This document shows, piece by piece, positions 24,689-35,216 of a stretch of DNA of 53,367 nucleotides (its first letter is position 1; each line of letters begins with the position of its first letter). Source of the stretch: Gemmatimonadota bacterium (GTDB taxonomy: Bacteria; Gemmatimonadota; Gemmatimonadetes; Gemmatimonadales; GWC2-71-9). The position numbers and the translations under genes are program-made. The DNA lies in the NCBI GenBank assembly GCA_003222155.1, contig QHUU01000066.1, positions 1 to 53,367 of the forward strand. The letters run 5' to 3'. The notes under the pieces are model-generated. The model ran no database searches. It was not told the DNA's origin and saw only the letters and a program-made list of their open reading frames with translations.

Positions 24689-24774
24689 GCGAGCACCAGC
24701 AGGCCGCCGACCAGCACGGCGAGCGGCACCCAGAACTGCACGTCGCGCAGCATCGCGGCCCAGCGATCGGTCAC
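24676..24774 (-). CDS. 32-residue single-span membrane micro-ORF
   Basis: GTG start overlapping the stop of the oppF-type gene (GTGA), ending 13 bp inside the start of the sugar transporter gene. The product begins [14 protein letters not shown] and continues with [18 protein letters not shown], a single hydrophobic helix. The overlaps at both ends and the clean amphipathic/hydrophobic pattern argue for a real translated gene, perhaps an accessory subunit of either transporter. Coding status is inferred from architecture only. Confidence 0.5.
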   Translation of the reverse strand: MTDRWAAMLRDVQFWVPLAVLVGGLLVLAWIR

Positions 24775-25762
24775 AGCGGCTCCTCGGCGTAATGGCAGGC
24801 GGCGAGCTGGCCCGGCGCGACCTCGCGCAGCGCCGGCGGCTCCGTGTGACAGCGCGCGTCCTTCTTGGGGTGGGGACAGCGCGGGTGAAACGGGCAGCCG
24901 GCCGGCGGGTGTGCGGGCGACGGCACGTCACCCGTGAGGACGATACGCGGTCGTTGCGCCGTGGGGTCGGGCACCGGCACCGCGGAAAGGAGCGACGTGG
25001 TGTAGGGGTGGCGCGGCGCGGCGTACAGGCGCGGGGCGGGAGCCCGTTCCACGATCTTGCCCAGATACATCACGGCGACGTCGTCGGCGATGTACTTCAC
25101 CACCGCGAGGTCGTGGGCGATGAAGAGATAGGTCAGACGCCGCCGCTGCTGCAGGTCGGCGAGCAGGTTCAGGACCTGCGCCTGCACCGACACATCGAGT
25201 GCGCTCACGGGCTCGTCGAGCACCAGGAACTGGGGCTCGACCGAGAGTGCGCGGGCGATCCCCACCCGCTGGCGTTGTCCGCCCGAGAGCTCGTGCGCGT
25301 AACTGCGGGCGAAGCCCGGGTCGAGCCCGACTTCCTCGAGCAGCGCCGCGATGCGGCGCCCGGCGTCGGCGCCCGTGGCGAGGTGGTGGATCGCGAGCGG
25401 CTCGGCCAGGGTCTGGCGCACCGTGAGGCGCGGGTTGAGCGACCCGTAGGGATCCTGGAACACGATCTGCATGCGGCGCCGCAGCGCCCGCAGCTCGCGG
25501 CCCCCCAGCGTCAGCAGGTTCAACCCGTCCATCAGCACCCGTCCGGCGTCGGGCTCGATCAACCGGAGGATGGTGCGTCCCACGGTGGACTTGCCGCACC
25601 CCGACTCGCCAACGAGGCCGAGGGTCTGGCCCGAAGTGATCGCGAACGAGACGTCGTCCACGGCCCGGACCACGGCGCGCGGGCGTCCCAGCCCGAAGAA
25701 GGCACGCTCCCCGGGGAAGTGCTTGACCAGCCCCTGCACGTCGACGAGCGCGGAGGACGACG

Positions 25763-25766
<4 letters not shown>
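24771..25766 (-). CDS. oppF: Oligopeptide ABC transporter ATPase, OppF type
   Basis: 331 residues from the GTG that overlaps the oppD stop. Walker A is [15 protein letters not shown], the Q-loop is [15 protein letters not shown], the ABC signature is [16 protein letters not shown], and Walker B is [14 protein letters not shown]. The oligopeptide-transporter C-terminal extension has its cysteine cluster ([16 protein letters not shown]), which in some Opp/Dpp ATPases binds an Fe-S cluster. With OppD it powers import by the permeases OppB and OppC. The symbol reflects position and type; the true substrate could be peptides, nickel or other solutes. Confidence 0.88.
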
Positions 25767-26790
<1,024 letters not shown>

Positions 26791-26794
<4 letters not shown>

Positions 26795-27717
26795 GCCGTC
26801 TCCTTGCGCGGATCGAGCGCGTCGCGCAGGGCGTCGCCCACCGCGTTGAGCGCCATGACGACGAGCGAGATGGCGAGCCCGGGAAAGGTCGACGCCCACC
26901 AGGCGACCGCCATCTTGGGCCACCCGTCGGCGATCATGTTGCCCCAGCTCGGGGCCGGGGATGGGACGCCCAGTCCCAGGAACGACAACCCGGCTTCGAG
27001 CAACATCACGTTGCCGATGCCGAGCGCCGCCGACACGATGATGGGAGCGGCGGCGTTGGGGAGGACGTGGCGCAAGATCACGCGGGCCGGCTCGGCCCCC
27101 AGCGCCCGCGCGGCCGCGACGAACTCACGCTCCCGCACGCTCAACACCTCCGCGCGCACCAGTCGGCTGGTGCCGAACCACCCCGTCAGCCCGATGAGCA
27201 GCACGAGCACCGTCAGCGGGACGTGGTCCCAGAGCGCCACGACCATCAAGAGCATGAACACACGCGGCATGGCCAGCCCGACATCCACGAGCCGCATCAG
27301 CGTGGCGTCCACCCAGCGGCGGAAGTAGCCGGCCACGCCGCCGACCACGACGCCGGTGGTCACGGCGACGAGCATCGCGAGCGCTCCGATCCCGAGCGAA
27401 ATGCGCGCCCCGTAGACGAGCCGGCTCCACACGTCCCGGCCGAACGGGTCGGTGCCGAGCGGGAACTGCGTCGACGGCGCGTGGTTGGCGAGCCGCGTGA
27501 TGTCGATCTGGACGTACGGCCGGTAGGGGGTCACGAGCGGCGCGGCGAGCGCGACCGTCACGAAGAAGGCGAGCACGAACAGCGCCGGGGCGGCGCTCGG
27601 ATGCCGAAAGAAGCGCCGCCCCGAGGAGCCGGTCCCCGTACGCCGCCGGATCTCCGCGACCGCGACCAGGGCCAGCACGGCGGCACCGCCGACCGCGAGC
27701 CAGTTCCAGACGCTCAC
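26791..27717 (-). CDS. oppC: Oligopeptide ABC transporter permease, OppC type
   Basis: 308 residues from a GTG overlapping the oppB stop. The N-terminus has a first span and a basic loop ([17 protein letters not shown]), followed by the OppC hallmark [24 protein letters not shown]. The coupling-helix EAA motif is [24 protein letters not shown]. About six membrane spans are visible. It has an additional short N-terminal hydrophobic segment compared with typical OppC. Confidence 0.9.
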
Positions 27718-28688
27718 GTCGCGCGCACGCGGATGCGCGGATCGGCCACCCCGTACAGCACGTCGGCCAGGAGATTGCCGAGCACGACCATCACGCTCGC
27801 GATGAGGGCCGCCGCGGTGACGACGGGGTAGTCGCGCTGCAGGATCGCCGTCACGGCCAGGCGGCCCATCCCGGGCCATGCGAACACCGTCTCGACCAGC
27901 ACGGCGCCCGTGAGCAGGAAGGGGAACGTCAGTCCGAAGAGGGTGACGAGGGGCAGCAGGGCGTTGCGGAGGGCATGCACCAGCAGCACGCGACGCTCCG
28001 GCAGTCCCTTGGCACGCGCGGTGCGCACGAAGTCCTGGCGCACCACCTCGAGCAGCGCCGCCCGCTGGTAGCGCGCCGTGCCGGCGGCGCCCACCAGCCC
28101 GAGGGTGAGGGCAGGGAGCGTCAGATGCCACGCGAAGTCGGCGAGGCAGGGGAGCGAGTCCATGCGGGGACAGAGGACGAGGTCGCGCAGGCCGCCCACC
28201 GGAAACAGGCGGAGCCATTGGGCCAACAGCAGCAGCAGCACGAGTCCCAGCCAGAACGTGGGCATCGAGTTGACGAACAGGGCGGCGTTCCCCAGGGCGA
28301 TATCGCCGAAGCGACGCTCGCGGGCGGCCTGGTAGACGCCGAGCGCGAGGCCGAGCGCGAAATCGATCACCAGCGCGGTGAGCGTGAGTGTAAAGGTGTT
28401 CGGCAGCGCCTCGGCGAGCGCGTCGGCGACGGGGCGGTGGAGCGCGAGCGATTCGCCCAGGTCGCCACGCAGCAGGGCGCCCAGGTACTTGACGTACTGG
28501 ATCCCGATCGGGCGGTCGAGGCCGAACCGGCGGATCAGCGCGGCGCAGGTCTCGGGAGCGACGGGACGTCCGTCGGATTGCCCGCAGGGCGAGCCGTGAG
28601 CGAGGTGAACGATGACGAAGGTGAGCGTGACGACCGCCCAGACGATGGCGATCGAGGCGGCGAGACGCCGCACCAACCACGCCGCCAC
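27714..28688 (-). CDS. oppB: Oligopeptide ABC transporter permease, OppB type
   Basis: 324 residues with a GTG start directly after the binding-protein stop. The N-terminal span (RRLAASIAIVWAVVTLTFVIVHLAHGSP), LDRPIGIQYVKYLGALLRGDLGES and the EAA loop DFVRTARAKGLPERRVLLVHALRN are standard OppB/DppB features. A periplasmic loop contains two cysteines (LCPRMDSLPC) that could pair. Confidence 0.9.
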   Translation of the reverse strand: MAAWLVRRLAASIAIVWAVVTLTFVIVHLAHGSPCGQSDGRPVAPETCAALIRRFGLDRPIGIQYVKYLGALLRGDLGESLALHRPVADALAEALPNTFTLTLTALVIDFALGLALGVYQAARERRFGDIALGNAALFVNSMPTFWLGLVLLLLLAQWLRLFPVGGLRDLVLCPRMDSLPCLADFAWHLTLPALTLGLVGAAGTARYQRAALLEVVRQDFVRTARAKGLPERRVLLVHALRNALLPLVTLFGLTFPFLLTGAVLVETVFAWPGMGRLAVTAILQRDYPVVTAAALIASVMVVLGNLLADVLYGVADPRIRVRAT

Positions 28689-30362
28689 CTAGCGCTCCAC
28701 GCGGTCTCGATCCGTCAGCCGATCAGCGGGGATGCGCCACGTGCGGACCAGCGCGGACCACGAGTCCGGTCGCATCCGCACGTCGGCGACACGCTTGTGC
28801 ACGGCCGCGACGTTTTCCGTGGCGAACAGAAAAATGCCGGGCGCGTCCTGGTTCAGCATCTCGATCGCCGCGCGCCACGTCCGCTTAGCCTCGGCGCGGC
28901 TCGACACGGATGCCACGGCGCGGTCCACCAACCGCTCGAACGCGGGGTTCTCGTAGCGGCCGTAGTTGGAGCGGCCGAACCCCGCCCGCGTCCACGACTG
29001 GGGGATACCGGACGACGGCGTCGGATCGGTGTTCCACGCGTTGATCAGCGCGTCGAACCGTCCGGCGCGCGCCCGCTCGTTGAACACGCTGAAGTCGACC
29101 TCGTCGAGCTGGACGTCGATCCCCATGGTGCGAAACTGCTCCTGCAAGAGCCGCGCATACTGGCGGCGCACGGCGCTGGTCGTGGGCACGAGCAGCCGGA
29201 AGGCGAGCGGATGCGCGTCGCGGTCGCGGATCCCGTCCCCGTCGGAATCGGTCCAGCCCAGCCGCGTGAGCGTGCGCGCGGCGCGCGCGCTGTCGTGCGG
29301 GAGCTCGCGGGTCTCGGGGTCCCAGGTCCAGGAGAGCTGCGACATCGGGCCGGGCGGGACCTTGGCCAGGTCGCCGAACACGTTGTGGAGCAGTGCGCCG
29401 CGATCCACGGTCATGAAGAGGGCCCGCCGCAGCTCGCGGTCGCCGAACAGCGGGTGGGGCTTGGTCGAGTCGCCCGGTGCAGCGAGGTTGAAGCCGACGT
29501 ACCCGTACGCGGATCCCTTGTACGGGTAGCACGCGAGCCTGGCGTCTGCACAGGCTCGCTGCACGTTGTCCGGTGTGACCAGGACCTCCACCGCATCGGC
29601 GTCGCCCGCGATCAGCTGAGTCACGGCGACCTGCTGGTCGGGCGTGAAACGCCAGATGAGGCGCCGGAGGTGGGGACGGCCGAGGAAGAACGTGGAGTCG
29701 GCCGAGAGCTCGAGACTCTCGCCCGCCCGCCACGCCACGAACCGGTACGGGCCGTCGCCGACGGGCGCGCGTCCGAACGCGGCGCTGCGCCACTGGCTGC
29801 GCGGCACCTCGCGCAACAGGTGGGACGGCAGGATGCGCATGTGGTACACGGCATCGTAGAACATCTCGGGATAGCGCTGCCGGAACCGGAACACGACCGT
29901 GAGCGAGTCGCGCGTCGTGACCGCCGCGATGTGCCGCAGCGAAGACCGGAAGGGCGAGCTCACCAACGAATCCGTGTAGATGTCGTACGTGAAGGCGACG
30001 TCCGCCGCGGTCACCGCGCGCCCGTCTTCCCAGCGGGCCCGTGGATCGAGGTGAAACACGAGGGTGGTGGGCGTATCCCATTCCCAACGCTCGGCGAGCA
30101 GGGGCTGAAAGTCCTCGTCGCCGACCGTGTTGCCCGACAGCCCGAGGTCGGCCAGCTTCAAGAAGAGCTGATCGGTCACGTCGCGCGTGATCGCCCGATC
30201 GCTGACGACGGGCAGCAGGACATCGGGCTCCCCCCCGGTCGCGATGACGAGCGTGCCGCAGTAGTCGCCCGTGCAGCCACCCTTGCGGGCGCACGCGGCG
30301 ACGAGCAGCAGGCCGGCGAGCGCGGCGGCGGTCAGCCGGCGGGTCGGTCGAATGGTCGGCAT
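28689..30362 (-). CDS. oppA: Peptide ABC transporter substrate-binding lipoprotein (SBP family 5)
   Basis: 557 residues. The signal sequence ends in the lipobox LLVAAC. Family-5 features include LVFHLDPRARWEDGRAVTAADVAFTYD, YRFVAWRAGESLELSAD and the C-terminal AFERLVDRAV...IEMLNQDAPGIFLF. It captures peptides or similar ligands in the periplasm and delivers them to OppBC. First gene of the transporter set, 26 bp after the lipoyl-transferase gene, so possibly within the same long transcript. A DGDGIRDRDA segment could bind Ca. Confidence 0.9.
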   Translation of the reverse strand: MPTIRPTRRLTAAALAGLLLVAACARKGGCTGDYCGTLVIATGGEPDVLLPVVSDRAITRDVTDQLFLKLADLGLSGNTVGDEDFQPLLAERWEWDTPTTLVFHLDPRARWEDGRAVTAADVAFTYDIYTDSLVSSPFRSSLRHIAAVTTRDSLTVVFRFRQRYPEMFYDAVYHMRILPSHLLREVPRSQWRSAAFGRAPVGDGPYRFVAWRAGESLELSADSTFFLGRPHLRRLIWRFTPDQQVAVTQLIAGDADAVEVLVTPDNVQRACADARLACYPYKGSAYGYVGFNLAAPGDSTKPHPLFGDRELRRALFMTVDRGALLHNVFGDLAKVPPGPMSQLSWTWDPETRELPHDSARAARTLTRLGWTDSDGDGIRDRDAHPLAFRLLVPTTSAVRRQYARLLQEQFRTMGIDVQLDEVDFSVFNERARAGRFDALINAWNTDPTPSSGIPQSWTRAGFGRSNYGRYENPAFERLVDRAVASVSSRAEAKRTWRAAIEMLNQDAPGIFLFATENVAAVHKRVADVRMRPDSWSALVRTWRIPADRLTDRDRVER

Positions 30363-30387
30363 GGCGCCCTAAGATTCCACGAGCCCG

Positions 30388-31179
30388 TTAGCGGCGCCAG
30401 GTCCAGGCGGGGTCGGAAAAAACGGCGGCAGAGGGCGGCAGAGGGCGGCAAGGGGCGGCAGGGATGACATCATCGCTCCACTCCTGCACGACTGCTTCGA
30501 CGACTTCGTCCCACGTCACACGTCGTCTCAACTCCTCCGAAAGCGTGGTTGCCGCACTTCCGGCTCGCGGCTCGCGGCTGACGCCAGGCATCGCGTCTTG
30601 CGACCCGTCCAGCAGAATCGATCCGTGTTGCAGGAACGCCCTACCGCGGCGCACTTGGGCGGAGCCGACGAGCTTCCGCCCACCGACGAGGACTTCCCCG
30701 CCGACTGAGCAGGCGAAGCAGCCGGAGAGCGCGGCGGTAGCGGGCGGTAGCGGGCGGTTGGGGGCCAGAGTCGGGGACACGCCCAGCGCGCCGAGCCCGG
30801 CCGCCAAGCGCGCATGGATCGTGTGGTACGCTCGGCGCAGGCCGCCGAACGCCGCGATCGGGGCGGCGACGGCGTAGGTCAACTCGTGCTGGTGCCACAC
30901 GGCGCCACCTCCCGTCGGCCGTCGCACGACGTCGATGCCGAGCCGCGCGATGGCCGCGCGGTCATAGCCCCCCGATGCTTCGTTGCGGCCGACCGAGAGG
31001 CACGGCGGGTCGAACCGGTAGAGCCGCAGGAACGCCTCGCCTATCCGGTCGGCGCGCTCCAGGAGTGCCACGTCGACGGCCATGTTCTCGGGGCCCGAGC
31101 GCCCGCGCGGCTCGAGCAGCAGCTGCCACCGAACGGCGGTCCGGCGCCCAGGCGACGGACCGCTATCAGTCAGCAGCAA
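30388..31179 (-). CDS. Lipoate/octanoate protein transferase (LipM/LplA family)
   Basis: 263 residues with the biotin/lipoate ligase fold: [19 protein letters not shown], then a cysteine segment [27 protein letters not shown] and [10 protein letters not shown]. The Cys-containing strand before GRKLVGSAQ is a feature of LipM-type octanoyltransferases, which load GcvH or E2 for LipA; a lipoate ligase is the alternative. The TTG at 31179 has GGAGAG 8 bases upstream and overlaps the end of gcvP, but an ATG at 31083 is possible. Two decamer arrays inside the gene encode repeated RPLPP peptides. Confidence 0.75.
   Translation of the reverse strand: MLLTDSGPSPGRRTAVRWQLLLEPRGRSGPENMAVDVALLERADRIGEAFLRLYRFDPPCLSVGRNEASGGYDRAAIARLGIDVVRRPTGGGAVWHQHELTYAVAAPIAAFGGLRRAYHTIHARLAAGLGALGVSPTLAPNRPLPPATAALSGCFACSVGGEVLVGGRKLVGSAQVRRGRAFLQHGSILLDGSQDAMPGVSREPRAGSAATTLSEELRRRVTWDEVVEAVVQEWSDDVIPAAPCRPLPPSAAVFSDPAWTWRR
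30424..30463. repeat. Decamer tandem array, 3' end of the lipoyl-transferase gene
   Basis: Four units of a 10-bp repeat, GGGCGGCAGA-like (GGCGGCA at intervals of exactly 10). On the coding strand it encodes CRPLPPSAA near the C-terminus. It is in the same orientation as the array at 30731-30765. Confidence 0.8.
30731..30765. repeat. Decamer tandem array, middle of the lipoyl-transferase gene
   Basis: Three units of GGGCGGTAGC-like 10-mers, one base-type different from the array at 30424-30463. It encodes [10 protein letters not shown] just before the SGCFACS cysteine strand. Confidence 0.75.
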
Positions 31180-34063
31180 GCGCGTAGCTCTCCATCGGCG
31201 GACACACGCACACCAGGTTGCGGTCGCCGTAGGCGCCGTCCACCCGTCCGACGGAGGGCCACACCTTGTGCTGCCGTGTCCACGTCGCCGGGAACGCCGC
31301 GCGTTCACGGGAGTAGGGGCGCTCCCACCCGTCGACGATCACGTCTTCCAGCGTGTGTGGCGCGTTGGCGAGCAGGTTGTTCCCGCGCGGTTGCGTGCCC
31401 TGCTCGACCTCGCGGATCTCTTCGCGGATGGCGATCAGCGCGTCGCAGAAGCGGTCCAGCTCTTCTTTCGATTCGCTCTCGGTCGGCTCGATCATCAGGG
31501 TCCCCGGGACGGGGAAGGAGACCGTGGGGGGGTGGAAGCCGTAATCGATGATCCGCTTGGCGATGTCCTCCACTTCGATCCCGGCCGACGTCTTGAACGG
31601 GCGGCAGTCGATGATGCACTCGTGCGCGACGAGGCCGTGCTCCCCCGTGTAGAGCAGCGGATACGGCTTGGCGAGCCGGCGCGCGACGTAGTTGGCGTTC
31701 AAGATCGCGATCTTGGTCGCCTCGACGAGCCCCTCGCGTCCCATGAGGGCGATGTAGGCCCAGGAGATCGGCAGGATCCAGGCGCTGCCCCACGGTGCCG
31801 CCGCCACCGTGCCGCACGGTTGCTGCTGGCGCAGCGGCACGACCGGGTGATCGGGAAGGAACGGCGCGAGGTGCGGGGCGACGCAGATCGGCCCCATCCC
31901 GGGCCCCCCGCCGCCGTGTGGAATGCAGAACGTCTTGTGGAGGTTCAGATGGCACACGTCGGCGCCGATGTCGGCGGGGCGGACCAGGCCCACCTGGGCG
32001 TTCATGTTCGCGCCGTCCATGTAGACCTGCCCGCCGTGCGCGTGCACGATGTCGCAGATCTGGCGAATCGAGGTCTCGAAGACGCCGTGCGTCGACGGAT
32101 AGGTCACCATCAGCGCGGCGAGCGTATCCTTGTGCTCGGCGGCCTTGGCCCGGAGGTCGCCCAGGTCGATGTTGCCCCGCTCGTCGGAGCGTACCGGCAC
32201 GACCTCGAGGCCGGCGAGCACGGCGCTCGCCGGATTGGTGCCGTGAGCCGAGGTGGGGATGAGGCACGTGGTCCGGTGGCCCTCGCCGCGCGACCGGTGG
32301 TACGCACGGATCACGAGCAGCCCGGTGAACTCGCCCTGCGCGCCGGAGTTGGGCTGGAGCGAGACCTTCGGGAACCCGGTGATCTCTGCGAGCATGTCTT
32401 CGAGCTGGCGGAACAGAATGCGGTAACCGGTGGCCTGCTCGCGGGGCGCGAACGGGTGCAGCCGGTTGAACTCGCGCCAGGAGAGCGGGACCATCTCGGT
32501 CGTGGCGTTGAGCTTCATCGTGCACGAGCCGAGCGGGATCATCGCCGAGGTGAGCGAGAGGTCGCGCGCCTCGAGCCGCTTGATGTAGCGCAGCATCTCC
32601 GTCTCGGAGCGGTAGCGGTGGAACACGGGGTGCGAGAGGTAGGGCGACGTGCGGCGCAGCGTCTCGGGGATCGCGGCGTCGGCCTTGGCGCCGAGATCCT
32701 CGACCATGAACGGCAGCACCTCGTTGAGCGAGAAGGCGGTGACGAGGTCCGCGAGGTCGCCCAGGGTGGTGGCCTCGTCGAGCGAGATGCCGACGCGTGT
32801 GGGGGAGGCGACGCGCAGGTTGATGCGGCGGGCGCGCGCGGCGTCGAGCAGGCGCGACAGCGCCCAGGACTCGACCTCGATGCTCAGCGTATCGAAGAAC
32901 GAGGAGTGGACCACGCGGTAGCCGAGGCGCGTCAGCGCCTGGCCGAGCAGGACCGCCAGCGTGTGGACGCGCTCGGCGATGCGGCGTAAGCCATCGGGCC
33001 CGTGGTACACGGCGTACATGCTCGCCATCACGGCGAGCAGCACCTGCGCGGTGCAGATGTTCGACGTCGCCTTCTCACGCCGGATGTGCTGCTCGCGCGT
33101 TTGCAGCGCCATCCGCAGCGCCGGCCGGCCGGCCGCGTCCTTCGAGACGCCGATGATGCGGCCGGGCACGTGGCGCTTGTGCTCTTCGCGGGTCGCGAAG
33201 AACGCCGCGTGCGGGCCACCATAGCCCATTGGGACGCCGAACCGCTGCGAGCTCCCCACGGCGATGTCGGCCCCCCACTCGCCGGGCGGCGTCAGCAGCG
33301 TGAGCGCCAGCAGGTCCGTCGCCGCGGTCACGAGCGCGCCCGCGGCGTGAGCCTTGTCGCAGAACGCGTGGTAGTCCTCGATCCTGCCGTCCGTGGTGGG
33401 ATACTGCAGCAGCGCGCCGATCACACCCGGCCGGAAATCGAACTCGTGGGGATCGGCCACGACCGTCTGCACGCCGCGCGCCTCGGCCCGCGTGCGCACC
33501 ACCGCGATGGTCTGCGGGTGGCACCCCTCCGCGATCAGGAACATGGGCGTCGTCCCGGCGGGCACGGTCACGACGGCTTCGGTGAGGTGCATCGCTTCCG
33601 CTGCGGCCGTGGCCTCGTCCAGCAACGAGGCGTTCGCGATCGGCAGGGCGGTCAGGTCGCAGACCATCGTCTGGAAGTTGAGCAGTGCTTCCAGCCGGCC
33701 TTGCGCGATCTCCGGCTGGTAGGGCGTGTAGGCCGTGTACCAGCCCGGGTTCTCGACGATGTTGCGCTGGATCACCTGCGGCGTGAACGAGTGGTAGTAC
33801 CCCATCCCGATGTAGGAGCGGAACAGCTGGTTTTGGGCGGCCAGGCCCCGGAGCGCCTGTAGCACCTCGCGCTCGGTGCGGCCGGGCGGCAGCGCCAGCG
33901 GCCGCCGCAGGCGGATGTCGGCCGGCACGACGGCGTCGATGAAGGCGTCGAGCGACTCGTACCCCAGCGTCGCCAGCATGCCCCGCGTTTCGTCGGGACT
34001 GGGGCCGATGTGGCGCGTCACGAAGCGGTCGGCGGGGGCGAGGGAGGCGCGGACGGTGGACAT
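31166..34063 (-). CDS. gcvP: Glycine dehydrogenase (decarboxylating), P-protein
   Basis: 965 residues, the fused single-chain form of the glycine cleavage P-protein rather than the split gcvPA/gcvPB. The N-terminus has [18 protein letters not shown]. The C-terminal half carries the pyridoxal-phosphate lysine in [21 protein letters not shown], and [16 protein letters not shown] and [13 protein letters not shown] are family signatures. It decarboxylates glycine and loads the aminomethyl group on GcvH, encoded just upstream. gcvT is not in the window. ATG at 34063; earlier in-frame codons do not resemble the family. Confidence 0.97.
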   Translation of the reverse strand: MSTVRASLAPADRFVTRHIGPSPDETRGMLATLGYESLDAFIDAVVPADIRLRRPLALPPGRTEREVLQALRGLAAQNQLFRSYIGMGYYHSFTPQVIQRNIVENPGWYTAYTPYQPEIAQGRLEALLNFQTMVCDLTALPIANASLLDEATAAAEAMHLTEAVVTVPAGTTPMFLIAEGCHPQTIAVVRTRAEARGVQTVVADPHEFDFRPGVIGALLQYPTTDGRIEDYHAFCDKAHAAGALVTAATDLLALTLLTPPGEWGADIAVGSSQRFGVPMGYGGPHAAFFATREEHKRHVPGRIIGVSKDAAGRPALRMALQTREQHIRREKATSNICTAQVLLAVMASMYAVYHGPDGLRRIAERVHTLAVLLGQALTRLGYRVVHSSFFDTLSIEVESWALSRLLDAARARRINLRVASPTRVGISLDEATTLGDLADLVTAFSLNEVLPFMVEDLGAKADAAIPETLRRTSPYLSHPVFHRYRSETEMLRYIKRLEARDLSLTSAMIPLGSCTMKLNATTEMVPLSWREFNRLHPFAPREQATGYRILFRQLEDMLAEITGFPKVSLQPNSGAQGEFTGLLVIRAYHRSRGEGHRTTCLIPTSAHGTNPASAVLAGLEVVPVRSDERGNIDLGDLRAKAAEHKDTLAALMVTYPSTHGVFETSIRQICDIVHAHGGQVYMDGANMNAQVGLVRPADIGADVCHLNLHKTFCIPHGGGGPGMGPICVAPHLAPFLPDHPVVPLRQQQPCGTVAAAPWGSAWILPISWAYIALMGREGLVEATKIAILNANYVARRLAKPYPLLYTGEHGLVAHECIIDCRPFKTSAGIEVEDIAKRIIDYGFHPPTVSFPVPGTLMIEPTESESKEELDRFCDALIAIREEIREVEQGTQPRGNNLLANAPHTLEDVIVDGWERPYSRERAAFPATWTRQHKVWPSVGRVDGAYGDRNLVCVCPPMESYALAAD

Positions 34064-34086
34064 GGACGGAGGGCCCTGATTGCTCC

Positions 34087-34794
34087 TCACGCGAGGGTGT
34101 GGGCCTGCCCGGGCCGGAGCACGACGACCTGGGCGCGGGCGCCGACCCCACGCGCGAACTCCTCCGGATCGGCCTTGATCACATCCCAAGTATTGTAGTG
34201 CATCGGTATCACCGTTCGGGGCTTGACGAACTCCACCGCGCGCACGGCGTCGGCGATGCCCATCGTGTAGTTGTCGCCGATCGGGACCAGCATCGCGTCC
34301 ACCTGGTCCGCGAGCAGCTGCATCTCGAGCGTGAGCGCGGTGTCGCCGCAATGGTACACGGTCTTGCCGGCGACGGTGACCACGATGCCACAGGGATTGG
34401 TCGTGAAGCGGCCGGACTCGTCCCCCTCGACCTGGCCACCGTGGAACGCGGGCACGAGCTTCACGCGCCCGAACGGAAACTGATGCGCGCCGCCGATGTG
34501 CATGGCGTGGGTCGTGGCACCGCGCTGCCCGCAGAACTTGGCCAGCTCGGCCGTCGCGACGATCGTGGCGCCGTCCCGCGTCGCGATCGGGATCGCGTCA
34601 CCCAGGTGGTCCCCGTGCCCGTGCGACAGCAGCACCGCGTCGACCTTCGCGAGACGGTCGACGGGAATGTCGGCCGCGGGGTTGCCCGTCAGGAACGGGT
34701 CGAGCACGAGGCGATGTCCATTCGCCTCGAGGGTGAAACAGGCGTGCCCGTGGAACGTGATCGTCAGCATGCGTCCGATGACCGACGCCTTCAT
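34087..34794 (-). CDS. UPF0173-type metallo-beta-lactamase-fold hydrolase
   Basis: 235 residues. It begins with [30 protein letters not shown], and the metal motif is [13 protein letters not shown]. Further ligands are in [25 protein letters not shown] and [12 protein letters not shown], the UPF0173 pattern. The exact substrate of this family is unknown. The ATG at 34794 overlaps the gcvH stop (ATGA); a second ATG at 34770 would give a more typical family N-terminus. It is wedged between gcvH and gcvP. Confidence 0.87.
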   Translation of the reverse strand: MKASVIGRMLTITFHGHACFTLEANGHRLVLDPFLTGNPAADIPVDRLAKVDAVLLSHGHGDHLGDAIPIATRDGATIVATAELAKFCGQRGATTHAMHIGGAHQFPFGRVKLVPAFHGGQVEGDESGRFTTNPCGIVVTVAGKTVYHCGDTALTLEMQLLADQVDAMLVPIGDNYTMGIADAVRAVEFVKPRTVIPMHYNTWDVIKADPEEFARGVGARAQVVVLRPGQAHTLA

Positions 34795-35180
34795 TGCCCG
34801 ATGTGCTTCTTGTATGCCTCGCTCGTGAGCAGTTGATCGATGTCCGCCGGGGTCTTGACCCGCAGCTTGATCATCCACCCCGCGCCGTAGGGATCGCGGT
34901 TCACGAGCGCCGGATCGCCCTCGAGGGCCGCGTTCACCTCGGTGACGGTGCCCGCCACCGGTGCGTACAGCTCCGAGACGGCCTTCACCGCCTCGATCGT
35001 GCCGAACACGTCCCGGCGTCCGAACGTCGCGCCCACCTTGGGGAGGTCGATGTACACGACGTCGCCGAGCTCTCCCTGCGCGTAGTCGGTGATGCCGATG
35101 TGCACGATCGAACCGTCGGCCGAGCGCTTGACGTACTCATGATCTTCACTGTAACGCAGGTCGGACGGAATGTTCGCCAT
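34791..35180 (-). CDS. gcvH: Glycine cleavage system H protein
   Basis: 129 residues, the normal length. It begins with IPSDLRYSEDHEYV, has the lipoylation site K66 in GTIEAVKAVSELYAPVAG, and ends NRDPYGAGWMIKLRV. It shuttles the aminomethyl group between the P-, T- and L-proteins. Lipoylation would be done by the LipM/LplA-like enzyme and LipA encoded elsewhere in this window. It starts 36 bp after the coaE stop, with no room for a glycine riboswitch. Confidence 0.97.
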   Translation of the reverse strand: MANIPSDLRYSEDHEYVKRSADGSIVHIGITDYAQGELGDVVYIDLPKVGATFGRRDVFGTIEAVKAVSELYAPVAGTVTEVNAALEGDPALVNRDPYGAGWMIKLRVKTPADIDQLLTSEAYKKHIGQ

Positions 35181-35216
35181 GGTCGCGGCGAAGGTTACCG
35201 GCGCGCGAAACCTCTG

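Noticed and set aside
27975-30467. An 830-codon plus-strand open frame
   Set aside because: It lies entirely antisense to oppB and the binding-protein gene, has Arg/His/Gln/Asp-rich composition and no recognisable domain. It is a by-product of high GC and low stop frequency; similar long shadows occur at 1237-2682, 2484-4409 and 10037-12787.
35181-35216. Glycine riboswitch upstream of gcvH
   Set aside because: Only 36 bp separate coaE and gcvH, too short for the aptamer, and no conserved core was seen upstream of gcvP either.
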